Shown piece after piece: positions 6,375 to 7,048 of a stretch of DNA of 7,048 nt. The stretch comes from Bryobacteraceae bacterium (GTDB taxonomy: Bacteria; Acidobacteriota; Terriglobia; Bryobacterales; Bryobacteraceae). The translations under genes and the position numbers were made by a program. The stretch covers positions 1-7,048 of the forward strand of contig JASHWA010000271.1 in assembly GCA_030044325.1 (NCBI GenBank). Reading direction: 5' to 3'. Each line of letters opens with the position of its first letter. Position 1 is the stretch's first letter. The notes below the pieces were generated by a model. That model ran no database searches. It had not been told where the DNA came from and was given only the letters and a program-made list of their open reading frames with translations.

Positions 6375-7048
6375 ATGTGCGGGATTGCGGGTGCGGTCGG
6401 ATTTCCGGTGGAAGTGGTCAAGGGGGTGACGGACGCAGTGCGGCATCGCGGGCCGGATTCATCGGGGATTTTTGTGGACGGCGATTTCGCGATGGGGCAC
6501 CGACGCCTCGCGATTCTCGATCTGAGCGATGCGGGACGGCAGCCGATGGCTTCGCGCGACGGGCGCTTCATCGTGGCGCTCAACGGAGAGATTTTTAATT
6601 ATCTCGAACTTGGCGTTGAGCTGGGCGGCGGCTTTCGAACCTCGACCGACACCGAAGTTTTTGTAGAAGCATGCGCGAGGTGGGGGGTGGAGAAGGCGCT
6701 TGAGAGGTCGATCGGAATGTTCGCGCTGGCGTTGTGGGACCGGAGGGAGCGCGAGCTGACGCTCGCTCGCGACCGGATGGGCGAAAAACCGCTGGTGTAT
6801 TTCGAGGATCGGGGAAAGATCGCGTTTGCGAGCGAAATGAAGGCGCTCGCCGGGGTGTGCGATCGAAGGCTCGATCCGGAAGCGGTGGATGCGTACCTGG
6901 CGCTGGGGCATGTTCCGGCGCCGCTGGGGATTTTTCGGGGAACCGGGAAATTAGCGGCGGGCTGCCGGCTGCGATTCAAGGATGGAAGATCCCAAATCGG
7001 GCGATGGTGGCGCGCTAGCGCGGACACGCGGCGCCCGTTGCGCGAGAC
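6375..7048 (+). CDS. asnB: AsnB-type glutamine-dependent amidotransferase (3'-truncated)
   Basis: The first 224 codons of a class II glutamine amidotransferase / asparagine synthetase; the frame is open to the window end. The start is certain because Cys2 of MCGIAGAVG is the N-terminal nucleophile of the mature enzyme. The glutaminase domain (about 1-180) has HRGPDSSG (24-31), GHRRLAILDLS with R44, N70-G-E in ALNGEIFNY, and D92 in STDTEV. R44, N70 and D92 correspond to the glutamine-binding R49, N74 and D98 of E. coli AsnB. RDRMGEKPLVYFED and ASEMKAL close that domain. ALGHVPAPLGIFRG starts the synthetase domain, whose ATP site (SGGxDS) lies beyond the window. Paralogues in polysaccharide clusters, such as WbpS of Pseudomonas aeruginosa O6, are thought to amidate uronic acids. 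With a UDP-GlcA epimerase nearby, that role is plausible, but a housekeeping asparagine synthetase is not excluded. It sits 29 bases after the glycosyltransferase. Confidence 0.93.
   Translation, partial: MCGIAGAVGFPVEVVKGVTDAVRHRGPDSSGIFVDGDFAMGHRRLAILDLSDAGRQPMASRDGRFIVALNGEIFNYLELGVELGGGFRTSTDTEVFVEACARWGVEKALERSIGMFALALWDRRERELTLARDRMGEKPLVYFEDRGKIAFASEMKALAGVCDRRLDPEAVDAYLALGHVPAPLGIFRGTGKLAAGCRLRFKDGRSQIGRWWRASADTRRPLRE

Noticed and set aside
1..7048. Insertion sequence, CRISPR array, tRNA or rRNA
   Set aside because: No transposase motif, regular spaced repeats, terminal inverted repeats or structured RNA signature was seen; coding genes fill nearly the whole window.

Overview
The window is a 7 kb piece of a surface-polysaccharide (O-antigen, capsule or exopolysaccharide) gene cluster. 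It holds seven genes, all on the + strand. Both ends are cut: the first gene lacks its start and the last lacks its 3' two-thirds. The DNA is GC-rich and the coding strand is visibly G-rich. Third codon positions favour G (GCG, GGG, GTG, CGG) rather than the C favoured by actinobacteria. With a Wzx-type flippase, this suggests a high-GC Gram-negative or environmental phylum (Acidobacteriota- or Planctomycetes/Verrucomicrobia-like). That placement is a weak guess from codon style, not from a marker gene.

Layout: (1) 1-1620, NodU/TobZ-type carbamoyltransferase, 5'-truncated. (2) 1617-2570, NAD-dependent epimerase of the UDP-glucuronate 4-epimerase type, missing a normally conserved stretch between the catalytic Ser and Tyr. 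(3) 2521-3468, WxcM/FdtD-like fusion of a left-handed beta-helix N-acetyltransferase with a cupin 3,4-ketoisomerase. (4) 3465-4037, hexapeptide-repeat acetyltransferase. (5) 4034-5395, WzxE-like multi-pass flippase. (6) 5395-6345, family 2 glycosyltransferase. (7) 6375-7048, AsnB-type glutamine-dependent amidotransferase, 3'-truncated. Genes 1-6 overlap one another (4, 50, 4, 4 and 1 bases), so they are very probably one translationally coupled operon. The only gap is 29 bases before gene 7. No internal promoter, terminator, RNA gene, CRISPR array or mobile element was seen.

How the genes may work together (inference from families): the epimerase would supply UDP-galacturonic acid. The WxcM-like protein would carry out the first and last steps of making a dTDP-3-acetamido-3,6-dideoxyhexose (Fuc3NAc or Qui3NAc). 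The glycosyltransferase would add one sugar of the repeat unit, and Wzx would flip the lipid-linked unit. The carbamoyltransferase, the hexapeptide acetyltransferase and the AsnB-like protein would decorate sugars with carbamoyl, acetyl and possibly amide groups. The matching 3-aminotransferase, RmlA/RmlB and the Wzy polymerase are not here and would have to lie outside the window.

The most unusual items are the compacted active-site segment of the epimerase and a short decayed 10-base-period repeat found at two gene junctions. I do not see a clearly new kind of system. This is a modification-rich glycan locus.
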